DNA of 64,000 nt. Source: SB11 sp964584305 (GTDB taxonomy: Bacteria > Bacteroidota > Bacteroidia > UBA8524). Positions 1 to 8,784 of the stretch are shown here, piece by piece. A program made the translations under genes and the position numbers. Each line of letters begins with the position of its first letter. The stretch's first letter is position 1. Location of the stretch: positions 1-64,000 of the forward strand of contig CAZOZL010000008.1 of the NCBI GenBank assembly GCA_964584305.1. Direction: 5' to 3'. Under the pieces are notes generated by a model. That model did not search any database, was not told the DNA's origin, and saw only the letters and a list, made by a program, of their open reading frames with translations.

Positions 1-324
1 TCCAAAAAGGAGTGGGTTTTTTTAGGTTTAACCAAAACCATATAATATCAAAAGCGTTGCTCATTCTTAGCTTTTAAGCATTAACAGAAAGGTGTGAAGC
101 GAAGCTATGAGAGGGTAAAGGAAGGGTGTAACCCATTAATACTTTGTTTTTTACATAAAAGTATTAACTGCGCTTCCGCCACTCACATAAATATACCCCC
201 ACTTATATAAAAGTAATGTTTCAAGGGTATTTCCATTGGTGTTTCAGGCAATTAATAAGTACATTTGCAATTGCTATTTTGAATATTAACCGTTCTGCAC
301 ATAGAACGCACAAAGCTAAAAATT
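1..324. other. Upstream gap, mostly non-coding
   Basis: No convincing gene lies here. Plus frame 1 is open from base 1 to a TAA at 43-45 (14 codons), which could be the tail of a gene that begins before the window, but this is too short to judge. An inverted repeat with 10-base arms (TTAATACTTT at 136-145 and AAAGTATTAA at 158-167) is present, of unknown role. The last 90 bases hold the promoter of the LruC lipoprotein gene. Confidence 0.5.
236..267 (+). promoter_or_regulatory. Bacteroidota-type promoter for the LruC lipoprotein gene
   Basis: TTG at 236-238, a 21-base spacer and TACATTTG at 260-267 match the known Bacteroidota consensus (TTG, about 19-21 bases, TAnnTTTG). The predicted transcript would start near 274 and leave a leader of about 50 bases before the ATG at 325. 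Confidence 0.6.
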
Positions 325-2406
325 ATGAAATTGAAGCAAATTGTACCTGTTGTACTAGCTATCCTAACTTTAGGAAGTTGTAAAAAAGACGGGCTTACTC
401 CCACCACAGAGCCTACAAACATTAATAATAATGTAGAACGCTCTAAGGATATGATTGTTCCTAATGGATTCAATTATGCTACCACACAAGATTTAACTTT
501 AGACGTAAGACTTGCTGACCGCAACGGAGACCCAATTAGGGGTGTACGTGTTGATGTGTTTGACGCGCCTAATGATGGAGTAGCAAAACGCAAAGTATAT
601 GCTACTGGCGTTACTGATAAAAACGGTGTGCTTAATGTGCCTCTTAGTCTTCCTACTTATCAAAAACAAGTAACTATATTTCCTTATGCAATGGGTGTTC
701 CTCAAAATGTTGAGGTACCTGTTAGCGGTAATAAAGTAAGTTTTCACTATATTCAAGGTAAAATGCAAACTTTGGTTGCACCATCAAGTGTGCAAGCAGG
801 TACAGGATTGCAAACAGTAAGCAGTGGTTTTAGTCGGAAAATGAGTGTTGCTCATAAATTCTCATTTATATTAGGCACTTGGGATATAGATGGCGTACCT
901 AATTATTTAGACGTTCCTGATGTATTAACCCCTGCATTTACTGCTCGTGTGTTAGCCGCTTTACCTGAAAATAAAGCAGTACCAGTTTTTCGCCCACAAT
1001 ATATAAACAACATACTACCCGTAGTAGAAGTAACACAAACAGCAGATGTTTGGATAACATTTGTACACGAAGGCGCATCGCTAAAAAATGTATTGTTTTA
1101 TTATATATATGATAAGAGTACTCCTCCAGCTACCGTAAACGATATTGATTCTTTATACACCGTATTCCCTAATTCAAGTTTTAGTGGAAGCGGCGGGGGA
1201 TTAGCGGCTGGTGATAAAGTAAAAATTGGACGTTTCGGGAAAGATACTATTATTGGTTTTGCTATGGCTGCCAATGGTTTCAATGGCTCATCGGAAGTTA
1301 CCAAAGGGCTTAATGTATGGTATAGCCACAAAGGTTTTAATGCAGAAGCTGCCGCTTTTCAAGACCATGTAATACTGCTTTATGATGCACCAACACAACG
1401 CTATATTATAGCCATTGAAGATGTGCGCCGTGATAACGGACAAAGCGACCAAGATTTTAATGATGCTGTTTTTTACGCATCGGCAAACCCACCACAAAAT
1501 ATTACAAATACCACCGTACCACCAGTTGACGACCCTAATGATTGTGATAACGATGGTGTTCCTGATTTTTATGATGATTATCCTTGTGATGATACAAAAG
1601 CATATGACCGATATTTCCCCTCTGAAAATGAATTTGGTACTGTAGCTTTTGAAGATTTATGGCCCAGTACTGGCGATTATGATATGAACGACTTAGTAAT
1701 TCGTTGGAGATTTCACGCAGTAGTAAGTCCTCAAAATAAAGTATTAGAGCTAAATACGAAAGTATATGCCGATGCCAAAGGGGCAGCACTAATGGGTGGT
1801 TTTGGAGTTGAATTTCCTTTCAATGCCTCATTAGTTGACCAAGTTACGGGCTCACAAATTACAGGTGGTCGTGCTACATTAGCTGCAAGCGGCTTAGAAG
1901 CAGGACATACAAAAGCGGTAATGATTTTCTTTGATAAAGTAGTGGATCAACTTAGCCAACCTGGAGGTTCATTCTACAACACTAGAAGATTTGCGCCAGT
2001 AGCAACACCCGATACTATTAATACCAAAATGACCTTTGTAACCCCGCTAAATTTTGGCAGCTTAGGCACTTACCCTTTTAATCCATTTTTATTTACTTCT
2101 GCAAGAAATATAGAGGTTCATTTACCTAACAAGAAAAACACTGTATTGGCAAATACGGCACTGTTTGGAACGGCAAATGATAACTCAATACCCCTTAGCA
2201 ACAGATTTTACAAAACAACGGGGAACTTGCCATGGGCAATACATTTTCCTGTAAAATTTGATTATCCTGCTGAGAAAAAAGATATAGTTACAGCCCACCT
2301 AAAATTTGCAGCATGGGTGCAAAGCAATGGTTTCTTTAATGCCGATTGGTATGAAGATAAAGTGGGTTACCGTAACGATGCTAATATATATGTGCCTGCA
2401 CCATAA
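325..2406 (+). CDS. LruC domain-containing surface lipoprotein
   Basis: A 693-residue predicted lipoprotein. The signal peptide ends in the lipobox LTLGSC, with the acylated Cys at residue 19. An Ig/carboxypeptidase-regulatory-like segment (about residues 55-115, with GVRVDVFDAP and GVTDKNGVLNVPL) is followed by a DUF4114-like domain (about 300-395, ending DVRRDNGQSDQDFNDAVFY). The LruC/DUF4842 domain fills about residues 405-690 and opens with the Asp-rich, calcium-binding-like DCDNDGVPDFYDDYPCDD, then PSTGDYDMNDLVIRW. The family is typical of Bacteroidota outer-surface lipoproteins of unknown exact role. The gene stands alone, with its own promoter and terminator. Family assignment is strong; function is not known. 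Confidence 0.85.
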   Translation: MKLKQIVPVVLAILTLGSCKKDGLTPTTEPTNINNNVERSKDMIVPNGFNYATTQDLTLDVRLADRNGDPIRGVRVDVFDAPNDGVAKRKVYATGVTDKNGVLNVPLSLPTYQKQVTIFPYAMGVPQNVEVPVSGNKVSFHYIQGKMQTLVAPSSVQAGTGLQTVSSGFSRKMSVAHKFSFILGTWDIDGVPNYLDVPDVLTPAFTARVLAALPENKAVPVFRPQYINNILPVVEVTQTADVWITFVHEGASLKNVLFYYIYDKSTPPATVNDIDSLYTVFPNSSFSGSGGGLAAGDKVKIGRFGKDTIIGFAMAANGFNGSSEVTKGLNVWYSHKGFNAEAAAFQDHVILLYDAPTQRYIIAIEDVRRDNGQSDQDFNDAVFYASANPPQNITNTTVPPVDDPNDCDNDGVPDFYDDYPCDDTKAYDRYFPSENEFGTVAFEDLWPSTGDYDMNDLVIRWRFHAVVSPQNKVLELNTKVYADAKGAALMGGFGVEFPFNASLVDQVTGSQITGGRATLAASGLEAGHTKAVMIFFDKVVDQLSQPGGSFYNTRRFAPVATPDTINTKMTFVTPLNFGSLGTYPFNPFLFTSARNIEVHLPNKKNTVLANTALFGTANDNSIPLSNRFYKTTGNLPWAIHFPVKFDYPAEKKDIVTAHLKFAAWVQSNGFFNADWYEDKVGYRNDANIYVPAP

Positions 2407-2452
2407 AGGCGCATACATAATAGAGTAGCAAACTTACTATATGGAGTTTACC

Positions 2453-2493
2453 AAGAAAGGGGTTGTACATTAATTTGTTCAGCCCTTTTCTTT
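2453..2493 (+). terminator. Rho-independent terminator of the LruC gene
   Basis: AAGAAAGGGGTTG (from 2453) pairs with CAGCCCTTTTCTT (from about 2480) over 13 positions, two of them G-U wobbles, and is followed by a T-rich run. It lies about 50 bases after the LruC stop. Confidence 0.65.
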
Positions 2494-2566
2494 TTACATT
2501 ATACAGTTTTAGCTTTATGTACAAGCAACCAGTTAGTTTTAACTGACTTGAAGTGAGTTGGGGTAA

Positions 2567-2597
2567 AATATGTCAAATTTTTAAATTTTGACATATT
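2567..2597. terminator. AT-rich palindrome, possible leuS terminator
   Basis: The arms AATATGTCAAA and TTTGACATATT face each other across a short AT loop. The palindrome lies about 40 bases past the leuS stop (minus strand), so it may end leuS transcription. It lacks a GC-rich stem and could instead be a protein-binding site. Confidence 0.35.
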
Positions 2598-2639
2598 GGA
2601 CTTACTATATTTAGGAGAGCCATAAAACGAGACAATAGG

Positions 2640-5600
2640 CTAAATCACTACATTAATAATCCGCCCTTTTACGAGAATGAATTTTTTGAGAGGTTTTCCG
2701 TCCATCCATCTTTGTATAGTCTCATCAGCCAATACCGTTGCTTGTATGGTGGTTTGGTCTGTATCTAAAGCAAACTCCATTTGTTGGCGCAGCTTTCCAT
2801 TAATAGATACGGGATAAGTAAAGGTGTTTTCTACCAAATACTCCTCATTATATATTGGGAAATCAATATCTAAAATGCCGTTTTTGTGTCCGCATAGTTT
2901 CCATAACTCTTCGGCTATATGGGGAGCATAGGGCGATAAACACACTAATAAAGGCTCAAGAATGATACGCTTGTTACATTTTAATTGTGTAAGCTCGTTC
3001 ACGCAAATCATAAAAGCACTTACATTAGTATTGAACGAGAATTGCTCAATATCTTCCGTAGTTTTTTTAATGGTTTTGTGTAATATCTTTAATTCTGCTT
3101 TGGTGGGTGCTACATCGCTTATCTCAAATTGTTCATTAGCAGTAAAGAATAAACGCCATAGTTTACCCAAAAAACGATATACCCCTTCAATACCATTGGT
3201 ATTCCATGGTTTGCTTTGCTCCAAAGGTCCTAAAAACATCTCGTACAGGCGCAAAGTATCCGCTCCGTACTTCTCTATCATAATATCAGGGTTTACTACA
3301 TTATGCCAACGCTTAGACATTTTCTCTACTTCTGAGCCAACAATGTATTTCCCTCCTTCGGTAATAAATTCAGCAGTTTTAAATTCATCTCTCCAATTTT
3401 TTAATTGCTCAATATTCAACTCATTACCCTCTACTATATTCACATCTACATGGATAGGTGAGGTTTCATATTCTTTTCTAAGATTGTAAGAAACAAACTT
3501 ATTTGTACCGTTTATACGATATACAAATGCAGATGCCCCCTGTATCATTCCTTGATTAATTAGCTTTTTAGCGGGTTCACTTACGGGTATTTTGCCTATA
3601 TCATATAAAAATTTTGTCCAAAAACGCACGTATAGCAAATGCCCTGTGGCGTGTTCGCTACCGCCTAAGTATAGGTCAACATTACCCCAATAGTCCACTG
3701 CTTCTTTGCTTGCAAACTCGTTTTGGTTTTTGCTGTCCATATAGCGTAAAAAATACCAACTACTCCCTGCCCAGCCTGGCATGGTATTAGTTTCTCTTTT
3801 ATACCCCTCAAACTCTTTTATATAACCTTCTGACCCTTTCTCATTATTAGCCCATGATGTAACACTTGCTAACGGAGATTCTCCGTTACCTGTTGGTTTA
3901 TACGATTTTACATCTGGCAATTTTATAGGCAAATCCTTTTCATTAACTAAATAAGGTATATCATTCTTATACATTATAGGGAAAGGCTCGCCCCAATAAC
4001 GCTGGCGACTAAAACCAGCATCACGCAAGCGGAAATTTATTTTACCCTTGCCAATTTCTAATTCTTCTAACTTAGTTATAATGGCTTTTTTAGCATTTGG
4101 AACGTTCATTCCAGTAAGAAAACCAGAGTGTATTAATACTCCATTTTGATTATCGGTAAAGGCTTCTTCATCCACAGAAATAGTATTTTTTTCATCACTC
4201 ACTACTTGTGTAATGGGCAAGCCAAAATATTTGGCAAATGCGTAGTCTCGGCTATCGTGTGCTGGTACTGCCATTACTGCACCTGTGCCGTAGCCTGCCA
4301 ATACATAATCGGCTATCCAAATGGGTATTTGTTTGCCTGTTAGTGGGTTTGTGGCATACGCACCAGTAAAGCACCCTGTTATGGTTTTTACCTCACTCAT
4401 GCGGTCTCGCTCGCTACGGGTACTTGCGTATTCTATATATTTCTCTATTTCTGCTTTTTGTTCGTCAGTAATAATTTTTGCCACCAACTCATGCTCGGGA
4501 GCTAATACCATAAAGGTTGCTCCAAAAATAGTATCAGGGCGGGTTGAGAACACTTCTATTGCATCGGTTTTAGTCTTTGTTTCTTCACTTTCCGACCTCA
4601 CCCCTTGCCCCTTGCCCAAGGAGAGGGGAGACGTGGCAAGTATATTTTTTATTTCATCACGAACGGCATAGGGATTACCTGCCACCTTATCGGTAGTGGT
4701 AGATTGCCCTACTAAATCATTTATAGGGAAAGGTTTTTCTTCTCCCTTCTCCTTATTAGAGGTGCTGGGTGTGAGGTCAGTAGGATTAACCACCTCAAAA
4801 ATAATGCTTGCCCCTTCGCTTCTGCCTATCCAGTTGCGTTGTTGCTCTTTTAGGGCATCTGTCCAGTCTATGGTATCTAAATCATCAAGTAATCTATCAG
4901 AATAAGCAGTGATACGCAAAAACCACTGGCGCATATTTACTTTAAACACGGGGTAGCCGCCTCGCTCGCTCACGCCATCTTTCACTTCTTCATTAGCAAG
5001 CACAGTACCCAACTCGGGACACCAATTTACCATACTATTGGCAAGGTATGCCATGCGGTAGTTTAGTAATATTTTCTGTTGCTTTTCTTCATTTTTTGTA
5101 TTCCATTCATCAGCAGAAAAAACAGGTATTTCATCACCGTGTGCATTTATAGTGTTGTTTCCTTGTTTTTCAAAAATGGCAATTAGCTGGGTTATAGGCT
5201 GTGCTTTATCAGTTGTTTTATCGTACCAGCTTTCAAACAGTTTGCAAAATATCCATTGTGTCCATTTATAGTATTCAGGGTCACAGGTTTGTACCTCTCT
5301 TTCCCAGTCGTATCCAAAGCCAATATTATTTAGCTGCTCCTTGTAGCGTTTTATATTTTGTGCAGTAGTAACGGCGGGGTGTTGCCCTGTTTGTATGGCG
5401 TATTGTTCGGCAGGTAGCCCAAAAGCATCAAAACCCATAGGGTGCAATACATTAAAGCCATTGTGGCGTTTGTAGCGAGCTATGATATCACTGGCTATAT
5501 AGCCTAATGGATGCCCCACGTGCAAGCCCGCCCCTGATGGGTAGGGAAACATATCCAGCACGTAATATTTAGGCTTATCGCTTTCGTTTTTTACTGTATA

Positions 5601-5666
5601 AGCATTGGTTTCTTTCCAATGCTGTTGCCATTTTTTTTCTATTTCTTGCGGGTTGTAGCTACTCAT
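2640..5666 (-). CDS. leuS: Leucyl-tRNA synthetase with an in-frame repeat insertion
   Basis: Charges tRNA-Leu with leucine. The class I signature HVGH is at residues 49-52 after FPYPSGAGL, and the KMSKS loop appears as KMSKR at 782-786. The CP1 editing domain has its threonine-rich motif STRPDTIFG starting at residue 374. Typical Bacteroidota segments are present (SADEWNTKNEEKQQKILLNY, ERGGYPV). At 1008 residues it is longer than the roughly 920-950 I expect in this phylum. The excess is mostly residues 297-358, encoded by a palindromic repeat element (separate entry) lying between the strand IIFEVVN and the editing motif. The frame stays open through it, so the enzyme is probably functional. 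The gene is divergent from ftsX. Confidence 0.97.
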   Translation of the reverse strand: MSSYNPQEIEKKWQQHWKETNAYTVKNESDKPKYYVLDMFPYPSGAGLHVGHPLGYIASDIIARYKRHNGFNVLHPMGFDAFGLPAEQYAIQTGQHPAVTTAQNIKRYKEQLNNIGFGYDWEREVQTCDPEYYKWTQWIFCKLFESWYDKTTDKAQPITQLIAIFEKQGNNTINAHGDEIPVFSADEWNTKNEEKQQKILLNYRMAYLANSMVNWCPELGTVLANEEVKDGVSERGGYPVFKVNMRQWFLRITAYSDRLLDDLDTIDWTDALKEQQRNWIGRSEGASIIFEVVNPTDLTPSTSNKEKGEEKPFPINDLVGQSTTTDKVAGNPYAVRDEIKNILATSPLSLGKGQGVRSESEETKTKTDAIEVFSTRPDTIFGATFMVLAPEHELVAKIITDEQKAEIEKYIEYASTRSERDRMSEVKTITGCFTGAYATNPLTGKQIPIWIADYVLAGYGTGAVMAVPAHDSRDYAFAKYFGLPITQVVSDEKNTISVDEEAFTDNQNGVLIHSGFLTGMNVPNAKKAIITKLEELEIGKGKINFRLRDAGFSRQRYWGEPFPIMYKNDIPYLVNEKDLPIKLPDVKSYKPTGNGESPLASVTSWANNEKGSEGYIKEFEGYKRETNTMPGWAGSSWYFLRYMDSKNQNEFASKEAVDYWGNVDLYLGGSEHATGHLLYVRFWTKFLYDIGKIPVSEPAKKLINQGMIQGASAFVYRINGTNKFVSYNLRKEYETSPIHVDVNIVEGNELNIEQLKNWRDEFKTAEFITEGGKYIVGSEVEKMSKRWHNVVNPDIMIEKYGADTLRLYEMFLGPLEQSKPWNTNGIEGVYRFLGKLWRLFFTANEQFEISDVAPTKAELKILHKTIKKTTEDIEQFSFNTNVSAFMICVNELTQLKCNKRIILEPLLVCLSPYAPHIAEELWKLCGHKNGILDIDFPIYNEEYLVENTFTYPVSINGKLRQQMEFALDTDQTTIQATVLADETIQRWMDGKPLKKFILVKGRIINVVI
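4594..4778. repeat. MITE-like palindromic element inserted in frame in leuS
   Basis: The ends are inverted repeats: GACCTCACCCC at 4594-4604 and GGGTGTGAGGTC ending at 4778. Inside each end a C/T-rich and a G/A-rich tract form a second inverted pair (around 4605-4630 and 4738-4755). On the coding strand it reads DLTPSTSNKEKGEE at one end and SPLSLGKGQGVRSE at the other. Such low-complexity peptides are typical of translated intergenic repeats, not of LeuRS. The segment has no counterpart in the LeuRS fold as I know it. The terminal repeats and length were read directly; mobility is inferred. Confidence 0.75.
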
Positions 5667-5856
5667 TAAATTGCGGTTCTTTTACCAACTTATTTAAAAT
5701 ACTTAAACCCACGACCTGCACATCGGGGGTTATCATCACTATAAAGGTGCGAAAATAAACAAAAAACAAGCGCAGGGCTATGCTTAATTAATAGTGTGGG
5801 TTACTGTTTTTTTGCATAGCCGCTATTTAGTGTTATTTTCGCAAGTACACTATAGT

Positions 5857-6714
5857 ATGGGTAAAAAGAAAACAAGCGCAACATCAGCTATCCCAATAGT
5901 AATAAGTATTGCTATGGTATTATTTATGCTTGGCTTGTTACTTACTATGCTATTTACGGCTCGCAAACAATCTGTTGCCCTGTTAGAAAATGTTGAAATG
6001 ACAGTAATGTTTAAACCTGATGCTAATGATGCCGAAGCACAAAAGGTGAAACAAGTAATAGAAAATAATGAGAAAATAAAAAGTATCACCTACTTGGATA
6101 AAGAAACGGTGAACAAAAATTTCTCGGAAGAAGTAGGAAAAGATTTTGTAGGTACAATAGGCTATTATCCATTAGGAGGTGAGTTGCGTATTTACTTTAA
6201 ATCTGAATTTGCATCAGATGCCAGCTTATTAGAGGTAAAATCATCATTATTAGAATATACCAGCGTGCGTGATATTGTTTATAAAGCCAATTTGTTGGAC
6301 AAGATAAACGAGAACGTAAATAAAATTGGCGGCATATTACTTACCCTCTGCGTTATCTTTCTTTTAGTATCCGTTACATTAATAAATGGAACTATAAAAT
6401 TAGGTTTATTTGCTGACCGATTTTCCATTAAAACCATGCAATTGGTAGGGGCTAACAATGGTTTTATTATGCGCCCATTTATATCAAAATCTATGGTGTA
6501 CGGTTTTTATGGCACACTAATATCGCTGCTCTTATTGGGCATAGTGATATATGGCTTTTATATATATCAAGAAGAATTGGCTACTTACCTTACATGGCCT
6601 GAATATGCTATGATTGGGGGCGCATTAGTAGTTTTTTCTTTTTTGCTAACGCTAATAAGCAGTACATTTGTTACCCGTAAATATTTGCGAATGCAAGTAG
6701 ATAGGTTGTATTAA
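5857..6714 (+). CDS. ftsX: Cell division protein FtsX (ABC-type membrane subunit)
   Basis: FtsX pairs with the ATPase FtsE to couple septation to peptidoglycan hydrolase activation in the inner membrane. The 285-residue protein has the family topology: a cytoplasmic N-terminus (MGKKKTSATSAIP), a first membrane helix at about residues 12-33, a periplasmic domain to about 165 that includes VEMTVMFKPDANDAEAQKV, and three more helices at about 170-195, 215-245 and 255-280. I chose the ATG at 5857. An upstream in-frame start would add 21 residues (starting MWVTVFLHSRY) that overlap the promoter region and do not resemble the family. It is the first gene of the ftsX-DUF3098-uppP-truB run. ftsE is not in this window. 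Confidence 0.9.
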   Translation: MGKKKTSATSAIPIVISIAMVLFMLGLLLTMLFTARKQSVALLENVEMTVMFKPDANDAEAQKVKQVIENNEKIKSITYLDKETVNKNFSEEVGKDFVGTIGYYPLGGELRIYFKSEFASDASLLEVKSSLLEYTSVRDIVYKANLLDKINENVNKIGGILLTLCVIFLLVSVTLINGTIKLGLFADRFSIKTMQLVGANNGFIMRPFISKSMVYGFYGTLISLLLLGIVIYGFYIYQEELATYLTWPEYAMIGGALVVFSFLLTLISSTFVTRKYLRMQVDRLY

Positions 6715-6740
6715 ATAAAAAAAATTGAACAGTATAAACA

Positions 6741-7016
6741 ATGACCGATAAACCCACAAAAAAAATAGCTTCAGTGAAAAAAGGGAAGGAAGATTCTAAC
6801 CTTCCACAGGAGTTTGCCTTTGGTAAAGAAAACTATGTACTAATGATAATTGGTGTTGTGGTTTTACTTACAGGCTTTGCATTAATGTATGGTCCTGCTG
6901 ATGGTGATATATTCTCATTTCGCCGTATTACCCTTGCACCTATTGTAGTATTAGCAGGGTTTGTAATAGAAGTTTTTGCAATTTTTAAGAAGCCTAAAGA
7001 AGACACCAAAAACTAA
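6741..7016 (+). CDS. DUF3098 family small membrane protein
   Basis: A 91-residue protein with a charged N-terminus, then FAFGKENYVLMIIGVVVLL. It has two membrane helices at about residues 33-52 and 66-85 and the intervening GPADGDIFSFRRITLAPIVV that marks DUF3098. It lies 26 bases after ftsX, and its stop codon directly abuts the uppP start. The conserved position between ftsX and uppP suggests an envelope or division role, but none is established. Confidence 0.85.
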   Translation: MTDKPTKKIASVKKGKEDSNLPQEFAFGKENYVLMIIGVVVLLTGFALMYGPADGDIFSFRRITLAPIVVLAGFVIEVFAIFKKPKEDTKN

Positions 7017-7814
7017 ATGGATTATTTACAGGCGTTTATCCTTGCTGTAATAGAGGGTATCACCGAGTTTTTGCCTGTGTCTTCCACAGGACACATGATT
7101 ATCGCATCATCCATTATGGGCATTGCCGATGATGATTTTGTAAAGCTATTTACCGTAGGCATACAGTTTGGCGCAATACTTTCAGTAGTTGCGTTGTACT
7201 TTAAACGATTTTTTCAGTCGGTAGATTTTTACTACAAACTTTTTGTAGCCTTTATTCCTGCTGTTATTTTTGGACTTTTATTAAGCGATTTTATAGATAG
7301 TTTATTAGAAAATGTAATAGTAGTAGCTACTTCACTATTGCTGGGCGGTATTTTCTTTTTGTTTGTAGATAAGATATTTAAAAACAATGCAGAGCGTCCT
7401 GAAAAAACCATCACCTATAAAAACTCAATAGTTATTGGTTTTTTTCAAGTAATAGCTATGATACCTGGTGTGTCTCGCTCGGCAGCCACCATTATTGGCG
7501 GTTTACAACAAGGCTTAAACAAAAAACAAGCTGCCGAATTTTCTTTCTTTTTGGCAGTACCTACTATGTTTGGTGCTACCTGCAAAACCCTTTACGACCA
7601 TTACAAAGAAGGCACAATAGAACTAAGCAGCCATAATATATCAATGTTTGCCTTTGGCAATGTAGTTGCATTTATAGTAGCCGCTATTGCCATCCGCTCG
7701 TTTATTAGTTTTCTTACCAAAAATGGATTTAAAGTATTTGGGTATTACCGCATAGCAGTGGGTGCAACTATACTTATTCTTTATTTTTTGGGGATTGAAC
7801 TTAGTATTGTTTAA
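7017..7814 (+). CDS. uppP: Undecaprenyl-diphosphatase UppP (BacA)
   Basis: Dephosphorylates undecaprenyl pyrophosphate to recycle the lipid carrier for peptidoglycan and surface polysaccharides, in the inner membrane. Both family signatures are present: the Glu-rich first motif EGITEFLPVSSTGHMI near the N-terminus and the PGVSRSAATIIGG motif near residue 150. It is strongly hydrophobic along its 265 residues, the normal family length. The ATG follows the DUF3098 stop with no gap, which suggests translational coupling. Confers some bacitracin tolerance in other bacteria. Confidence 0.97.
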   Translation: MDYLQAFILAVIEGITEFLPVSSTGHMIIASSIMGIADDDFVKLFTVGIQFGAILSVVALYFKRFFQSVDFYYKLFVAFIPAVIFGLLLSDFIDSLLENVIVVATSLLLGGIFFLFVDKIFKNNAERPEKTITYKNSIVIGFFQVIAMIPGVSRSAATIIGGLQQGLNKKQAAEFSFFLAVPTMFGATCKTLYDHYKEGTIELSSHNISMFAFGNVVAFIVAAIAIRSFISFLTKNGFKVFGYYRIAVGATILILYFLGIELSIV

Positions 7815-7825
7815 TTTCTGCTTAA

Positions 7826-8539
7826 TTGAATCCGCAAAAAAATATTGACATACACCCCGTTACTCAAGCATTTAACGAGGGTATGATGCTGCTAATTAAT
7901 AAACCAAAAGAATGGACATCGTTTGATGTGGTGAACAAACTACGTTTTGCCACCAAGGCCAAAAAAGTAGGACACGCTGGCACGCTTGACCCATTAGCCA
8001 CTGGTTTAGTAATTGTGTGCACAGGCAAGTTTACCAAACGCATTGATGAGTTTCAGGCGCAAGAAAAAGAATATATAGGCACTATTACTTTAGGGGCTAC
8101 TCGCCCCTCGTATGATATGGAAACAGAAATTGACCAAGAGTTTCCTACCCAGCATATTACTACGGAAATGATACACACCGCAGCACAAAAATATACGGGT
8201 ATTATAGAGCAAATGCCGCCTGCATATTCAGCTATAAAAGTGGGCGGAAAACGTGCTTACAAAGCCGCCCGAGAAGGCAAACCATTAGCACTTAAAACCC
8301 GCCAAGTAGAGATAAAAGAATTTGAAATTACAGGGATAGAAATGCCTAATGTACATTTTAAGGTGGTGTGCAGTAAGGGTACTTATATCCGTAGCTTGGC
8401 GTATGATATGGGCAAAACTCTTGGTAGTGGGGCATACCTTGCCGCACTGTGCCGCACCCGCATAGGAGCGTTTCTTTTAACTGATGCAGAGGAAGTAAGC
8501 GAGTTTGTAGAGAAGGTGAAAGACCAACTTGCCGAATAA
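7826..8539 (+). CDS. truB: tRNA pseudouridine-55 synthase TruB
   Basis: Makes pseudouridine 55 in the T-loop of tRNAs. The catalytic motif is HAGTLDPLATGLVIV, with the nucleophilic Asp at residue 55, and KEWTSFDVVNKLR and AYKAAREGK also fit. At 237 residues it has the compact Bacteroidota form. The start shown is a TTG 11 bases after uppP. It keeps the FNEGMMLLINKP segment, whose first residues are conserved in the family. An internal ATG at 7883 is the alternative and would remove them. It is the last gene of the operon. Confidence 0.95.
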   Translation: MNPQKNIDIHPVTQAFNEGMMLLINKPKEWTSFDVVNKLRFATKAKKVGHAGTLDPLATGLVIVCTGKFTKRIDEFQAQEKEYIGTITLGATRPSYDMETEIDQEFPTQHITTEMIHTAAQKYTGIIEQMPPAYSAIKVGGKRAYKAAREGKPLALKTRQVEIKEFEITGIEMPNVHFKVVCSKGTYIRSLAYDMGKTLGSGAYLAALCRTRIGAFLLTDAEEVSEFVEKVKDQLAE

Positions 8540-8770
8540 TAGCATTTTTTTTAGTACTAAAACCTATGTATAACCTCGCGAGCAAAGCAATCTTTTAAAC
8601 TCACCCCGCTTATAGCTTTTATCCCAACTTTCTAAAATTAGCTTTTAGTCTTTACCTGCTTGCCTTTAATGCGGCGGACAGTCATACTATACTTACAACA
8701 AAAGACCGGACTAAACTTGGGTTAATTTACAATTAAGTTTTTTTGGGTGAAGTGCTAATCCTCAAATCCT

Positions 8771-8778
8771 TACTTTTG
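8771..8778 (+). promoter_or_regulatory. TAnnTTTG -7 element just upstream of the aldehyde dehydrogenase
   Basis: TACTTTTG ends six bases before the ATG at 8785. A TTG at 8743-8745 is 25 bases away, longer than the usual spacer. Transcription from here would begin at or next to the start codon. Confidence 0.5.
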
Positions 8779-8784
8779 TAGTGT

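Noticed and set aside
1..45. Tail of a gene entering from before the window (14 open codons to TAA)
   Set aside because: Too short to support; recorded only in the gap entry.
3309..3323. KMSKR in place of KMSKS in LeuRS as a possible defect
   Set aside because: The final residue varies naturally in this loop, and the rest of the motif (VEKMSKRWHNVVNPD) is intact.
5794..5856. Longer N-terminus for FtsX
   Set aside because: The extra 21 residues overlap the likely promoter (TATTTTCG at 5834) and do not resemble the family start.
8540..8784. Possible small RNA or tRNA between truB and the aldehyde dehydrogenase
   Set aside because: No cloverleaf or stable GC-rich stem can be drawn; the gap seems to hold only a promoter.
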